64,000 bases of DNA from Pontibacillus chungwhensis (GTDB lineage: Bacteria; Bacillota; Bacilli; Bacillales; BH030062), in contig NZ_CP126446.1 in NCBI RefSeq assembly GCF_030166655.1, positions 3,968,001 to 4,032,000 of the forward strand, in the 5' to 3' direction. A program made the position numbers and the translations under genes. Below are positions 1 through 8,627 of the stretch, piece by piece (position 1 is the first letter of the stretch; each line of letters begins with the position of its first letter). The notes below the pieces were generated by a model. It ran no database searches, was not told the DNA's origin, and saw nothing but the letters and a program-made list of their open reading frames with translations.

Positions 1-502
1 ACTAAAGAATAGGTAGGGCGATGGCCAATCGTGTATCCGATCACTTCTCCGTTATAAAGATCTAAAACAGTAGATAGGTACAGCTTTTCACCAAATACTT
101 TGAACTCCGTGATATCTGTAACCCATTTCTGATTAGGAAATTCGGCTTCAAAGGCGCGTTCTAACAGGTTTTGAGCGATTTGGCCAACTTTCCCTTTATA
201 AGATTTATATTTTTTCACACGAACCACACTTGAAAGACTCAATTCTTTCATTAGACGATAAACTTTCTTGTGGTTTACATGATGCCCTGTGTTCTCTAAT
301 TCTTGTTGAACACGTCGGTATCCATAACGACCTTTATGTTTATGGTAGATGGACATGATGCGCTCTTTTAAGCCTTGATCTGGATCAGGTTTATTGATTT
401 TGGAAAGATGGTAGTAAAAATTACTTCTAGATAAACCAGCCATCTTAATTAATTCGTGAAACGGATAGGTGGACCTTAATTCATTCACTACTTGCGTTTT
501 TT
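1..502 (-). CDS. IS3-family transposase OrfB (rve/DDE integrase), partial
   Basis: Reading the minus strand one frame behind orfA gives an open frame that runs off the left edge of the window. It includes the HTH_21-like stretch GLSRSNFYYHL, the KGRYGYRRVQQEL signature of IS150-type OrfB, and the integrase-core start WVTDITEF, whose Asp is the first acidic residue of the DDE triad. The other two acidic residues lie outside the window. Expression is expected as an OrfAB fusion by -1 frameshifting, because the frame overlaps the end of orfA and no well-placed start with a ribosome binding site is seen. The enzyme would catalyse excision and integration of the element. Whether the copy is intact cannot be judged here. 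Confidence 0.85.
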
Positions 503-1012
503 CGCTTTTGGTGATTTTTCCTTTTCGTGAATTAAGGTTCTTAACTTTTTTAGATAAGCGTTCTCCATACGTAGGTACTCGACTTCTTTTTGAATAGCTT
601 CAGTATCTATTGCCTGGTCTTTTTTATCATTTTTCTGGTTGTTGGTTTCTTCTGATGACATTCTGGCAGCCCTCTCTTTAGGTGATTCGAGGGCTGCCAT
701 ACCGCCTTTTTTCCATTTCTTCTTCCACCTACGGACCATAGAGGGATCCGGGATCTGAAAAATGGCTGAGGCAGCCCGAATCGAATAACTCGATTTTTCG
801 ATAAATTGAACAATCTTCAGTTTAAAGGCAGCCGTGTAATTTGTATAGAGGAAATGGAAAGCTTGTTCCCCATGATAAGTATATAATTGAACCCAATATC
901 GGATAACCGAGTTGTCAATGTTTAACCGCTTTTCTAGATCGCGATAACTTACGCCACCATTTATATACTCTTGGGCAGCTTGAAGCTTTTCGGTGGGAGT
1001 AAATCTTCCCAT
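488..1012 (-). CDS. IS3-family transposase OrfA (double HTH)
   Basis: This 174-residue DNA-binding subunit resembles InsJ of IS150. Two helix-turn-helix units are visible, one near residues 15-50 (EKLQAAQEYINGGVSYRDLEK) and one near 70-105 (YSIRAASAIFQIPDPSMVRRW), followed by a basic linker and a short leucine-zipper-like coil (EVEYLRMENAYLKKL). The start at MGRFTPTEKL is chosen because AGGGGGATC lies just upstream; an open frame extends further into flanking repeat DNA but has no support. A run of six A (minus strand, 497-502) near the 3' end sits where the -1 frame of orfB begins and is the likely slippage site. Confidence 0.85.
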   Translation of the reverse strand: MGRFTPTEKLQAAQEYINGGVSYRDLEKRLNIDNSVIRYWVQLYTYHGEQAFHFLYTNYTAAFKLKIVQFIEKSSYSIRAASAIFQIPDPSMVRRWKKKWKKGGMAALESPKERAARMSSEETNNQKNDKKDQAIDTEAIQKEVEYLRMENAYLKKLRTLIHEKEKSPKAKKRK

Positions 1013-1055
1013 AAATGATCCCCCTATTTTTGTCCTAAGATAGGGGGGCACTTCA

Positions 1056-1128
1056 CACGCTCTCTGCGGGGTCTCCCCTAGCTCCTTACCCCGCGGGAGT
1101 CTCGCAGTCCCCGAGCAAGCCCTAAGAA
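1056..1128. repeat. Family A inverted repeat, half copy cut by the IS
   Basis: Read on the minus strand this segment matches the left half of the copy at 44515-44640 almost base for base (GGGGACTGCGAGACTCCCGC, then GGGGAGACCCC and AGAGAGCG). The match stops where the IS begins. The other half would be expected on the far side of the IS, outside the window. Confidence 0.8.
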
Positions 1129-1211
1129 TAAGTGGATGAACGGACCCGCGTCTTATATGGGGAGAATCTATTTCCCCCAAATGTCACGTTTTCGTTCACC
1201 ATAATATTGCT

Positions 1212-1340
1212 AAGGTGGGACTGGAAACTGCGAGACTCCCGTGGGCAGAAGAGCCTAGGTGAGACCCCGGAGGCCGGCCTGCCGGCTGAGGAGGCTCACC
1301 AGCTCCCCACAGGAAAGCGAGTAGTTTCCAGTCCCACCTT
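1212..1340. repeat. Family A long inverted repeat, complete copy
   Basis: The outer arms are an 18 bp perfect inverted repeat (AAGGTGGGACTGGAAACT at 1212-1229 against 1323-1340). Inside are the conserved family A blocks GCGAGACTCCCGTGGG, GAGACCCC, GAGGAGGCTCACCAGC and CAGGAAAGCGAG. Open frames across it are by-products of the GC-rich repeat. No ribosome binding site or protein family supports a gene. Confidence 0.85.
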
Positions 1341-1455
1341 ACACCCCATTAAGCTAACGGAAACATTCCCTACACTTATATTCTTCATTATTCTAACAAT
1401 TCTTTATCTTTTAAAAAACCCATCCCCCTTTTCATAACAGATCATATATTCATGA

Positions 1456-1490
1456 AAAAACGCTTAGAGTGCTTGACTCTAAGCGTTTGA
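1456..1490 (-). terminator. Intrinsic terminator after the thioesterase gene
   Basis: The stem AACGCTTAGAGT pairs with ACTCTAAGCGTT, followed by a U-rich run on the minus strand just past the thioesterase stop. Confidence 0.75.
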
Positions 1491-1501
1491 ATCGGACGTA
1501 T

Positions 1502-2020
1502 TTACTTTCTAATCCATGGAAAGTCTGTTCCGAATTTGTTAGCAAATTCTTTAGATACACTACGGCGTGCTTTACGTTGAGTGGCACGGTCTGCGGCTCC
1601 GTCGTGTAACCATTTTTCCTGTTCTGTTTCAGGATAAACCGGAGGAACTTTAGATGGGTTATTATTTTCATCAACGGCAACCATCGTTAAGAAGGATGTC
1701 GCACATACTTTTCGTTCTCCAGAAAGAAGTTCTTCCTTAACAGCTTTTACGAACACTTCCATTGATGTATTCTTTGTCCAAGTGACAAAAGCTTCTAGAC
1801 AGATCGCATCCCCTGCGTTTACAGGGTATAAGAAGTCAACAGAGTCTGTAGAAGCGGTAACGACGTTACAACGGGCGTGACGGGTAGCAGCGATGGCTGC
1901 GACGTCATCGATGTAAGCCATTAACTGACCACCAAACAGTGTTCCGTGGTTGTTCGTATCTGTAGGTAAAACGTGAGAGTTCTTAACAACTAGTGATTCA
2001 ATACAAGGTTTTTTATCCAT
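1502..2020 (-). CDS. Hotdog-fold acyl-CoA thioesterase (YkhA-like)
   Basis: A 172-residue single-domain hotdog protein of the cytosolic acyl-CoA hydrolase type (YciA/BACH/YkhA group), expected to release CoA from acyl-CoA esters. The diagnostic segment near residues 20-45 reads TNNHGTLFGGQLMAYIDD, where the HGTLFGG turn precedes the central helix, followed by VVTASTDSVDFLYPV on the beta sheet. The C-terminus is basic (RATQRKARRSVSKEF). The start at MDKKPCIESL is preferred over an earlier in-frame ATG because GAGGAGG sits nine bases upstream of it. The gene is monocistronic, with its own terminator downstream and a separate terminator behind the preceding kynA. Substrate range cannot be read from sequence. 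Confidence 0.88.
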   Translation of the reverse strand: MDKKPCIESLVVKNSHVLPTDTNNHGTLFGGQLMAYIDDVAAIAATRHARCNVVTASTDSVDFLYPVNAGDAICLEAFVTWTKNTSMEVFVKAVKEELLSGERKVCATSFLTMVAVDENNNPSKVPPVYPETEQEKWLHDGAADRATQRKARRSVSKEFANKFGTDFPWIRK

Positions 2021-2210
2021 ATCGACTGCCTCCTCTATATCTCCATTCATAGTATACCAACAATATTTCGTTCTATGTTTACCTGTTTGAAAAGGGAAAG
2101 AAGATAACTTATATGGGAACGTTCCCTTACCGGTCCTCTCTCACACTTCTTTTTCATGATAAAGCGGTTCCATTTAGAAACAGAGGTGAAGCGAGGAGAC
2201 AAAACCAACA

Positions 2211-2246
2211 AAAAAACGCTTAGAGTGATCTTCTAAGCGTTCCCCT
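2211..2246 (-). terminator. Intrinsic terminator after kynA
   Basis: The stem AACGCTTAGA/TCTAAGCGTT has a short loop and is followed by T residues on the minus strand. It uses nearly the same stem sequence as the terminators at 1456 and 39627. Confidence 0.75.
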
Positions 2247-2261
2247 TTAATTTAAGTACAT

Positions 2262-2966
2262 TTAATCAAGTGGTTTTGTATCATAGCTTGATCCCGTCCA
2301 GTCGGTGAGGTCGGATATGGTTTGCCATAGTTTTGGGTAAAACTCATACTTCACACCGCGCTCAAGAGCTTGAGCCGGAATGCCTTTCAAGCTTTGAGTA
2401 TTTAATCCAATCATACGTTTTACGAGTTGGATATGCGAATGTCTGAAAGATTGAAAGTTCTCATCAAAACGGATGAGCGCTTGTAAAAGTTCAAATAAAG
2501 CGCGATGTTGCTCAGGGTCCTTGTGAACATCAAGCGGCGTAAGGCCTCTTGTCTTCAGTAACTGCTCGCAAGGTGCCCATAGCGTGGGACCTAATCGTAA
2601 CACTTCATTAAAGCCAGGCGAGTCCTGGCCGCTTCCCTGCCCTAATGCGAGTCGGATGGTATGATAATCTTTCGGGCTAATCACTTTCACCATGTCGAAC
2701 ACATTAGGAAGGTGATCTAAGTGCATATTGACTCGTCTTAGCTGATCTGTTGCTTCTTCAACTTCGTTTTGTTTCATGTGAGCATCGGCCAGGTGGATAT
2801 ATTGAATCATCAATTTGAAATGAAGTTCCGCTATCTGGTGAATCATTTGAAAGGTCAATTCATCCTGACACGCTAAATCCTCTTCTGATTTTTGGAGCGA
2901 TAACAACTCTTCTGTGCGAATGTATTTCTCATAATCCGTTACGACTTTCCCCTTTGAACCACTCAT
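2262..2966 (-). CDS. kynA: Tryptophan 2,3-dioxygenase
   Basis: This haem enzyme opens the indole ring of tryptophan to give N-formylkynurenine, the first step of the kynurenine pathway. At 234 residues it belongs to the short bacterial form. Family marks are DYEKYIRTEELLSLQ near the N-terminus, FQMIHQIAELHFK with the distal-pocket His43, the IRLALGQGSGQDSPGF loop around residues 104-119, and FRHSHIQLVKRMIG, where His178 fits the proximal haem ligand position (HxxxVxRxIG). It follows kynU on the same strand after 46 bases and is closed by a terminator, so the two form an operon. The formamidase gene kynB, which often accompanies these genes, is absent from this locus. Confidence 0.92.
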   Translation of the reverse strand: MSGSKGKVVTDYEKYIRTEELLSLQKSEEDLACQDELTFQMIHQIAELHFKLMIQYIHLADAHMKQNEVEEATDQLRRVNMHLDHLPNVFDMVKVISPKDYHTIRLALGQGSGQDSPGFNEVLRLGPTLWAPCEQLLKTRGLTPLDVHKDPEQHRALFELLQALIRFDENFQSFRHSHIQLVKRMIGLNTQSLKGIPAQALERGVKYEFYPKLWQTISDLTDWTGSSYDTKPLD

Positions 2967-3012
2967 GCTTTATCCCCTTTCTCCCTTAAACATGCTGATT
3001 TCAACTAGCCGA

Positions 3013-4284
3013 TTAGGCAATGACACCTCTTTTATTCTCATACTTTTCATAAAGCTTTTGTTCCATTATATCCTCAAGAATTTGAATCGTTTCCCACACT
3101 TCTACATAAGACGTGTAAAAGGCGATCGGAGCCAAACGAATAACATTTGGAGAGCGGAAGTCTGGGATGACACCTTTATCTTTTAACGCTTTACATATAC
3201 GGGCGGCTTCTTTATGTTCCAGGCAAACATGGCCGCCACGTCGTTCATCTTCCATAGGGTTACCGATTGTAAACTCATATCCCTCTAGTTTGGATTGGAG
3301 TAAATCCATCATGTACTTCGTGCTGGTCAGTGACTTTTCACGAATCTGTTCAATTCCTGCTTCATGGAAAAGTTCAAGGGATCCAATAAGGGGCGCTACA
3401 CTTAACAAATGAGGCGTGCCGATTTGGAAAGCCCCTGCTGTCTGTGCAGGTTCGAAGCTATGATTCATATCAAACTGTTTCTCTTTGTCAGACCCAAACC
3501 AACCGCTTAGCCCCGGCTTCTGCCCTAAATGGCGTTCGTGTACGAATAGCCCCCCCACACCTCCTGGACCACTGTTTACATATTTGTAGTGGCACCAATA
3601 GGCAAAATCTACGTCCCATTCATGGAAATGATGAGGAACAACCCCAACAGAATGACATCCATCAAAACCAATAAGAATGCCCCTTTTATGAGCCTCGTCT
3701 GTCAGGCGCTTAATATCAAGAAGTTGGCCACTTCGGTAAAGGACGGTTGGGAGTACGATCAGAGCAACATCCTCGGTCATCGCTTCTATGATATCCTCTT
3801 CTTTAATCTCACGGCCATCCCGGCTTGTGACTTGAATGAAGTGATCCTCGGGATTGTAGCCCTTCAACTCAAGCTGACTTTTAAGAGCGTAAATATCTGA
3901 AGGAAAATTCAGCTCATCCGCTAAGATCTTGGTACGATTACCCTTTGGTTGGTAAAACGTAGACGCAAGTTGGTGCAAGTTCACAGTGGTTGAGCCGGTC
4001 ACGATCACTTCATCATCTTCCCCACCTATTAACCCGGCTACTTGTTCTCCTAGTTGTTCAGAAAGGTAATACCACGGATGTTCTCCCTTGCTCCAGCCAT
4101 CAATCCCTAACTGCTTCCAGGAATCCAGTATTCGAAAGACAGATTTCTCAGCACGCTTTGATAATAGACCAAGCGAATTTCCATCCATATAAAGCGTACC
4201 TTCCTGTATGTAAAATTCGTTACGAAAATGCGATAACGGATCCTGCCGATCTAACTCTTCAGCATATTCCTTCGAAGTATCCAT
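3013..4284 (-). CDS. kynU: Kynureninase
   Basis: A PLP-dependent hydrolase of the aminotransferase class V fold that cleaves kynurenine to anthranilate and alanine. The 423-residue length is normal. The N-terminal [10 protein letters not shown] motif, the substrate-site stretch [12 protein letters not shown], the PLP-Asp region GFDGCHSVG (Asp208) and the lysine motif [13 protein letters not shown] (Lys234 as Schiff-base residue) are all present. It lies upstream of kynA in the same direction and starts 73 bases after the end of natK, so a separate promoter or partial read-through are both possible. GAAAGGGAGAGGG precedes the ATG. With kynA it would feed anthranilate to tryptophan recycling rather than to NAD, since no hydroxyanthranilate genes are seen here. 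Confidence 0.93.
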   Translation of the reverse strand: MDTSKEYAEELDRQDPLSHFRNEFYIQEGTLYMDGNSLGLLSKRAEKSVFRILDSWKQLGIDGWSKGEHPWYYLSEQLGEQVAGLIGGEDDEVIVTGSTTVNLHQLASTFYQPKGNRTKILADELNFPSDIYALKSQLELKGYNPEDHFIQVTSRDGREIKEEDIIEAMTEDVALIVLPTVLYRSGQLLDIKRLTDEAHKRGILIGFDGCHSVGVVPHHFHEWDVDFAYWCHYKYVNSGPGGVGGLFVHERHLGQKPGLSGWFGSDKEKQFDMNHSFEPAQTAGAFQIGTPHLLSVAPLIGSLELFHEAGIEQIREKSLTSTKYMMDLLQSKLEGYEFTIGNPMEDERRGGHVCLEHKEAARICKALKDKGVIPDFRSPNVIRLAPIAFYTSYVEVWETIQILEDIMEQKLYEKYENKRGVIA

Positions 4285-4357
4285 GTAACCCTCTCCCTTT
4301 CTCGTATATGTTAAGCCTAATCGATTTATGAAAACGCTGTCAATTAATGATCTATCC

Positions 4358-5347
4358 TTATTCTATCTGTATGGAAGGCAACTTTATTTTGAGCGTAAAG
4401 TGGTTTTGTTTATAAGTAAAATCAAGGTGTCCATGCCTTTTCTGAACAATGGATTGAATCGATGTAGCACCGTATCCTCGTTCTCCTGTCTCGGCTTTCG
4501 TGGTTGTTGCCGGAATATGATAAAGCCGATCGAGTACCCAATTTGGAACGGGGAGTGTGTCATTTCGAATGGTGAGGATATAGAACGCACTTTTCTTTTG
4601 TAATTTAGCGATTACCTGCCCTTCCTCCCCAACTGATTCCTGAAACTGCTGCGCTGCTTCTAAAGCATTTGATAAAGCATTCCCTAGTAGTACAACGATC
4701 TCTTCTTGAGGAAGAGGTAGCTTTGAAGCAGGCACTTCAAATTCATACCTGAGCTGAATCTTCCTATCTTTCGCCTCACGATGATAGGAATGCAATACGC
4801 CAGCTACAGCACTCTTTTCGCCAGATACGGATGTACTGAGCTGTTCAAACTCCCCGACAAGGTCCTCCATATACTGAATCGCTTCTTGATGGTGCCCTTG
4901 TTCTAACATGTACTGCAAACTGCTCAAATGCTTTACATAGTCATGGCGTTCCCGCCTTAAATCCAGAAGCACCTGATCGGTTTGCTTAATGGTTGTTTCC
5001 CTTGTTCCGAGCCTATCTTCCCAAGTTAGATGGTTGCTCTTCCATTTATAACGACCATACTCTAAGAGGGAAACACACCCTAAAACGATGATCGGCTCTA
5101 ACCACGATAACGGGAAGAGATACACGAGGAGCAATAGGAATGACACCACGTTTAACGCCCATAACCCTTCAGGCTCTTTTATATGAAGATATCGTTGAAA
5201 CCAGCGGGGCTTTTGATAGGAGACAAATAGGATCAGGGCCATGATTATAAACGGGGAAATCCAGACCGCATAAATGTGTTGAAGGGCTACGGCTATATGA
5301 ACCATCCCTAAACTAAAAGCAATGAGGCTGTTCTTAGACCTTTTCAC
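4358..5347 (-). CDS. natK: NatK-like sensor histidine kinase
   Basis: A 329-residue membrane kinase of the HPK10/AgrC type. Residues 1-100 hold about four hydrophobic segments. The phospho-acceptor block [15 protein letters not shown] places the active histidine at 135, and the ATP-binding N box reads [13 protein letters not shown] (Asn223/Asn227), followed by [14 protein letters not shown] as the glycine-rich lid. The gene begins with GTG directly behind the natR stop codon, whose vicinity also supplies AGGTTGTGAG as binding site, so translation is coupled. Pairing with a LytTR regulator next to a divergent NatAB-type exporter matches the natK-natR-natA-natB locus of Bacillus subtilis; the named function rests on that synteny. 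Confidence 0.82.
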   Translation of the reverse strand: MKRSKNSLIAFSLGMVHIAVALQHIYAVWISPFIIMALILFVSYQKPRWFQRYLHIKEPEGLWALNVVSFLLLLVYLFPLSWLEPIIVLGCVSLLEYGRYKWKSNHLTWEDRLGTRETTIKQTDQVLLDLRRERHDYVKHLSSLQYMLEQGHHQEAIQYMEDLVGEFEQLSTSVSGEKSAVAGVLHSYHREAKDRKIQLRYEFEVPASKLPLPQEEIVVLLGNALSNALEAAQQFQESVGEEGQVIAKLQKKSAFYILTIRNDTLPVPNWVLDRLYHIPATTTKAETGERGYGATSIQSIVQKRHGHLDFTYKQNHFTLKIKLPSIQIE

Positions 5348-5359
5348 TTAACTCACAAC

Positions 5360-6061
5360 CTAAAAATAATAATTTTGTATATAATCTAACTGATCTTTCG
5401 TGATCATGGCTTTCTCATTTGTTCCATCAAATGCTACGGTGTACGAATTCTTGGCATACAACGAGAAGTTGGTCACGTAATGGATGTTGATGATAAACGA
5501 CCGGTGGGAACGAATGAAATCACGTTCTCTGAGTTCACCTTCTAAGTCCCCAAGTGTTTGATAGGTTTGAACGGTTTGAGTCTTCGTATAGATCGTCGAA
5601 GAACGCCCTGTCCGTTCAATAAATATAATCTCTTTTTTTGGTAAAATATGAATCTCAGACTTTTGTTTGATGAAGAGGCGACCCTTCATTTCAGTCGATC
5701 GCGTCTTTTGGATATAACGCTCTAAAGACTGCACTAAACGTTCTTTCCTATACGGCTTCATAATATAGTCATGTACGTTTAACTCGAACGCATGGACAGC
5801 ATAGACGCTATTCGCCGTTACGAAGATCACATCAATATCTAAAGCATGCGTGTGGATTAGGTCTGCTAATTCATACCCTGACAATTCGGGCATTTCTATA
5901 TCAGCTATAAGCAGGTCAATCGTTTCTTTCTTCACTTGGCGGTAGGCTTCCTCTGCTGATGTAACGGCAAACACAATTTCTGTCCCTTCCACCTGCTTCG
6001 TAATACTGTGCATTTTCTCTAAATCGATAGCCCGATCATCTACTATGCCGATTCTTATCAT
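5360..6061 (-). CDS. natR: NatR-like LytTR response regulator
   Basis: This 233-residue regulator has a receiver domain at residues 1-120 (IGIVDD acidic pocket at 8-9, phospho-acceptor Asp54 in LLIADIEMP, Lys in YIMKPYRKE) and a LytTR DNA-binding domain from about 135 to the end (EIIFIERTGRSSTIYT, then DFIRSHRSFIINIHYV). Start ATG with AAAGGAGACC upstream. It is first in a two-gene operon with natK and faces natAB across 163 bases. By analogy with B. subtilis it should activate the NatAB exporter through paired sites upstream of natA. No binding site was identified with confidence. Confidence 0.85.
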   Translation of the reverse strand: MIRIGIVDDRAIDLEKMHSITKQVEGTEIVFAVTSAEEAYRQVKKETIDLLIADIEMPELSGYELADLIHTHALDIDVIFVTANSVYAVHAFELNVHDYIMKPYRKERLVQSLERYIQKTRSTEMKGRLFIKQKSEIHILPKKEIIFIERTGRSSTIYTKTQTVQTYQTLGDLEGELRERDFIRSHRSFIINIHYVTNFSLYAKNSYTVAFDGTNEKAMITKDQLDYIQNYYF

Positions 6062-6224
6062 GTCGATGGTCTCCTTTAAGAAAATAACAACTTAATTGTA
6101 ACATCTTCCCATACCCCATAGAACGTTTCACGACCGAAAAAGGCATTTTCACGACATGATGACAGAAATACTCTTTTTCATCGCTTATGATAAATCTAAC
6201 AAACCGAAACAAGGAGGATCATTG

Positions 6225-6968
6225 ATGATTGAAATACATGATGTAACGAAGAAATTTAAAACAAAAAAAGTGAGTGTTACCGCCTTAAACCACGTGTCTT
6301 TTACTGTTCCTGCCGGTAAAGTCGTGGGATTACTAGGGGAGAACGGAGCAGGTAAAACAACGTTACTGCGTTGCATCGCTACGCTACTCACACCTACAGA
6401 GGGCACAATTACCGTTGATGGGTTCAACGCGGCGACGAATCCAAATGAGGTGAAGCGAAGAATCGGCGTACTATTTGGTGGTGAAACAGGACTATATAAC
6501 AGACTGACGGCCCGCGAAAATCTCACCTACTTCGCTAATTTATACGGACTATCCAAGCATGAAGCAAAAGTTGCCATTGAGGAACTGGCTGTGAAATTTG
6601 GAATGCGCGAATATTTAGATCGTCGCGTAGGCGAATTCTCAAAAGGGATGCGCCAAAAGGTCGCTATATCAAGGACCCTTATCCATGACCCGGACATCAT
6701 CCTCCTTGATGAGCCGACTACTGGTCTTGATATCACGTCTTCCAATGTATTCAGACAAATGATCCTCCAGCTCAAACACCAGGGCAAAACCATTCTTTTT
6801 TCGAGTCACATTATGGAAGAAGTTCAAGCGCTTTGCGATTCTGTCGCTATGATTCATAAAGGGCAACTGGTCTACAAAGGGAATCTTAACGCTCTATACC
6901 ATGAAGAAGATACACAAGACCTTAATTTTATCTTTATGTCTAAATTAGCACGAGGTGAAACAGCATGA
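6225..6968 (+). CDS. natA: ABC transporter ATPase NatA (sodium export)
   Basis: The ATP-binding subunit of an ABC-2 type exporter, 247 residues. It shows Walker A GENGAGKTT near residue 40, the ABC signature EFSKGMRQKVAISRTL, Walker B DIILLDEPTTGLD and the switch histidine in SSHIMEEV. The ATG at 6225 follows AAGGAGG by nine bases; a TTG sits immediately before it, and a longer open frame upstream has no binding site. It overlaps natB by four bases (ATGA), giving coupled translation. Context with natK-natR supports NatAB-type electrogenic Na+ extrusion, which suits a salt-tolerant cell. The substrate is not provable from the ATPase alone. Confidence 0.86.
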   Translation: MIEIHDVTKKFKTKKVSVTALNHVSFTVPAGKVVGLLGENGAGKTTLLRCIATLLTPTEGTITVDGFNAATNPNEVKRRIGVLFGGETGLYNRLTARENLTYFANLYGLSKHEAKVAIEELAVKFGMREYLDRRVGEFSKGMRQKVAISRTLIHDPDIILLDEPTTGLDITSSNVFRQMILQLKHQGKTILFSSHIMEEVQALCDSVAMIHKGQLVYKGNLNALYHEEDTQDLNFIFMSKLARGETA

Positions 6969-8128
6969 TTTGGAATATGTATGTGAAGGAAATGAAAGAT
7001 GTATTCAGGGATCGACGCACGCTACTTATGATCGTCTTTCTTCCTCTTATTCTACTGAGCGGGCTTGTATTCTTTTACGAAAGCTTAATGAACGATGATA
7101 AGAGTGAAACGTATACCGTAGCCATCCCTTCTGAACTAAGCGAAGAGGGAAAAGCATTCTTTAGCGATATGCCCACGATTGAACTAGACGTATTCGATGA
7201 TCCAAAAGGCATCGTGGACGAAGGGGAAGCAAGTGTCGCTCTCCTGACGGAACCAGACTTTTTCGAATCCCTTGGAGAAAAGGAAATGGCCGAGGTCACA
7301 TTATACGGGGACTCAATGAGCCAGGATGCTTCCTATGTAATGAATATGATTGAATCAACATTTTCCATAGCAGAACAGGAGATTGTGAACGAACGATTAG
7401 CTGCAAACAATGTAGATGAAACCATTTTAGAAGCTTTTCAGGTAAAACGTGTAGAGCCGAGCTACAATGACGCGAACGGAAGCTCCCTTGCATTAATCTC
7501 CATGCTCCTGCCTATGGCCTTCTCCATTGCCATTGTATCTGGAGCAAGCTCAGCAGCTATGGATCTATTTGCTGGGGAAAAAGAGAGAAAGACAATGGAA
7601 TCTTTATTGATGACTCCAGTGGACAGAAGTAAAATCCTCATTTCTAAGTGGCTCACCATCTCCACCATTGGAGCCTTGACCGGCATTCTCGCTGTGATTC
7701 TGATTGTGATTGAAACGATCTTCTTTACTGAGAAAATGAAGGCCGCGTTCTCCATTAATGAAGGCATGGCTTTAGTCATCGTGACTACTTTGGCCATGAC
7801 CGTTCTGTTCGCTCTATTTATCGCTGCCCTTCTCATGGTCATCAGCATCATTGCCAAAAGCATCAAAGAATCCCAAAGCTACATCGCCCCCGTATCGATG
7901 TTATCCATCGTACCCATGTTCTTTATCACGAGCATGGGGGTAAAAGAATTTACGGTTGTGGATTTTATCTTACCGTTTATGAACCTGTATGCCATACTAA
8001 AACAACTCCTATACGGCATCACTGACATCACAAACATCGCCCTAACCCTAGGAAGCACGGCGGTTTATGTGCTAATCCTATTCGCCATTGCGAGGGTTTT
8101 ATTTATGAAGGACCGATGGGTGTTATAA
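6965..8128 (+). CDS. natB: ABC-2 type permease NatB (sodium export)
   Basis: A 387-residue permease with one N-terminal membrane helix (about residues 17-37, TLLMIVFLPLILLSGLVFF), a large extracytoplasmic loop of roughly 140 residues, and a C-terminal block of five to six helices from about residue 175 on. The conserved AGEKERKTMESLLMTPVDR segment marks the ABC2_membrane_3 family, where it forms the coupling region to the ATPase. It overlaps natA and is the last gene of the pair. A family B repeat begins in the very next base after its TAA stop, so transcript ends carry that hairpin. Confidence 0.85.
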   Translation: MIWNMYVKEMKDVFRDRRTLLMIVFLPLILLSGLVFFYESLMNDDKSETYTVAIPSELSEEGKAFFSDMPTIELDVFDDPKGIVDEGEASVALLTEPDFFESLGEKEMAEVTLYGDSMSQDASYVMNMIESTFSIAEQEIVNERLAANNVDETILEAFQVKRVEPSYNDANGSSLALISMLLPMAFSIAIVSGASSAAMDLFAGEKERKTMESLLMTPVDRSKILISKWLTISTIGALTGILAVILIVIETIFFTEKMKAAFSINEGMALVIVTTLAMTVLFALFIAALLMVISIIAKSIKESQSYIAPVSMLSIVPMFFITSMGVKEFTVVDFILPFMNLYAILKQLLYGITDITNIALTLGSTAVYVLILFAIARVLFMKDRWVL

Positions 8129-8246
8129 GAAAAGCGGAGGGGGCTTGCCAGGGGCGTACGGATAAGCAAGCTACTGGAAGTCTGTGTAGCAGACTGGAAG
8201 TAGATTGCTTATCTCGCTAGCCCCTAGCCCCCGGAGCTGGATCTAG
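8129..8246 (+). repeat. Family B repeat directly after natB
   Basis: Begins AAAAGCGGAGGG and ends CCGGAGCTGGATCTAG. The halves around CAGACTGGAAGTAG fold back on one another over most of their length (ACGGATAAGCAAGCTACT against AGATTGCTTATCTCGC), giving a long imperfect hairpin. The same blocks recur at 14341-14458 in inverse orientation and inside the family A copy at 44175-44432. Confidence 0.8.
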
Positions 8247-8580
8247 CCAAGAAAAGCGGAGGCGACTGCTTAGGGAAAAGTGGAAGTTCGATTAAAACCG
8301 CCGCGTCCTGCGGGCTCTGTTACCTTTTCCAAGATTATTTACCTTAAAAAGTCACAGATCATCCCTATCTGTTACCTTTCCACGCCTCTCCACTACTAAA
8401 AGGTCATAGATTCCCATTATCTATGACCTTTCTAGAGTTTAGCGCCGTTGAAAAGGCACAGATGGGGCTTTTCTATTCCCTTTTAGACCTTTTTGGAGGG
8501 TAAAAGGGAATAGATGAACAGTGATATTGGAGGATTAGACTTTATCAAATCTTCTTTACCCTTACAGACTACATCAAGTA
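8247..8580. other. Intergenic stretch with repeat remnants and small hairpins
   Basis: A second, truncated AAAAGCGGAGG start (8251) runs into a short fragment with GAAGTTCGATTAAAACCGCC that resembles family D. A tight hairpin follows at 8398-8432 (AAAGGTCATAGAT against ATCTATGACCTTT), then a weaker one around 8470-8515. No gene with a credible ribosome binding site is visible. Confidence 0.55.
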
Positions 8581-8627
8581 AAAAACACGCATTGATTCCC
8601 CAAACGGAAATCAACGCGTGTTTTTTA
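8580..8627 (-). terminator. Intrinsic terminator after yfmR
   Basis: The stem AAAACACGC-TTGATT pairs with AATCAACGCGTGTTTT across a loop of about twelve bases. It overlaps the end of yfmR and is followed by T residues on the minus strand. Confidence 0.75.

Larger units (their letters stand above)
1..1055 (-). mobile_element. IS3-family (IS150-like) insertion sequence, 5' part
   Basis: The element carries the two-frame orfA/orfB arrangement of IS3-family elements, and its distal end lies beyond the left edge of the window. The right end is placed at 1055 because the minus strand there begins TGAAGTGCCCCCCTATC, which resembles the TGxACTGxCCCCC termini of the IS150 group. The flank from 1056 to about 1125 is the first half of a family A inverted repeat, so the IS interrupts that repeat. 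The exact end and any target duplication need the missing left end. Confidence 0.85.

Noticed and set aside
488-1180. Long form of the IS orfA starting at 1180
   Set aside because: The first 56 codons read through the IS end into the flanking family A repeat. The AGGGGGATC-preceded ATG at 1012 is the real start.
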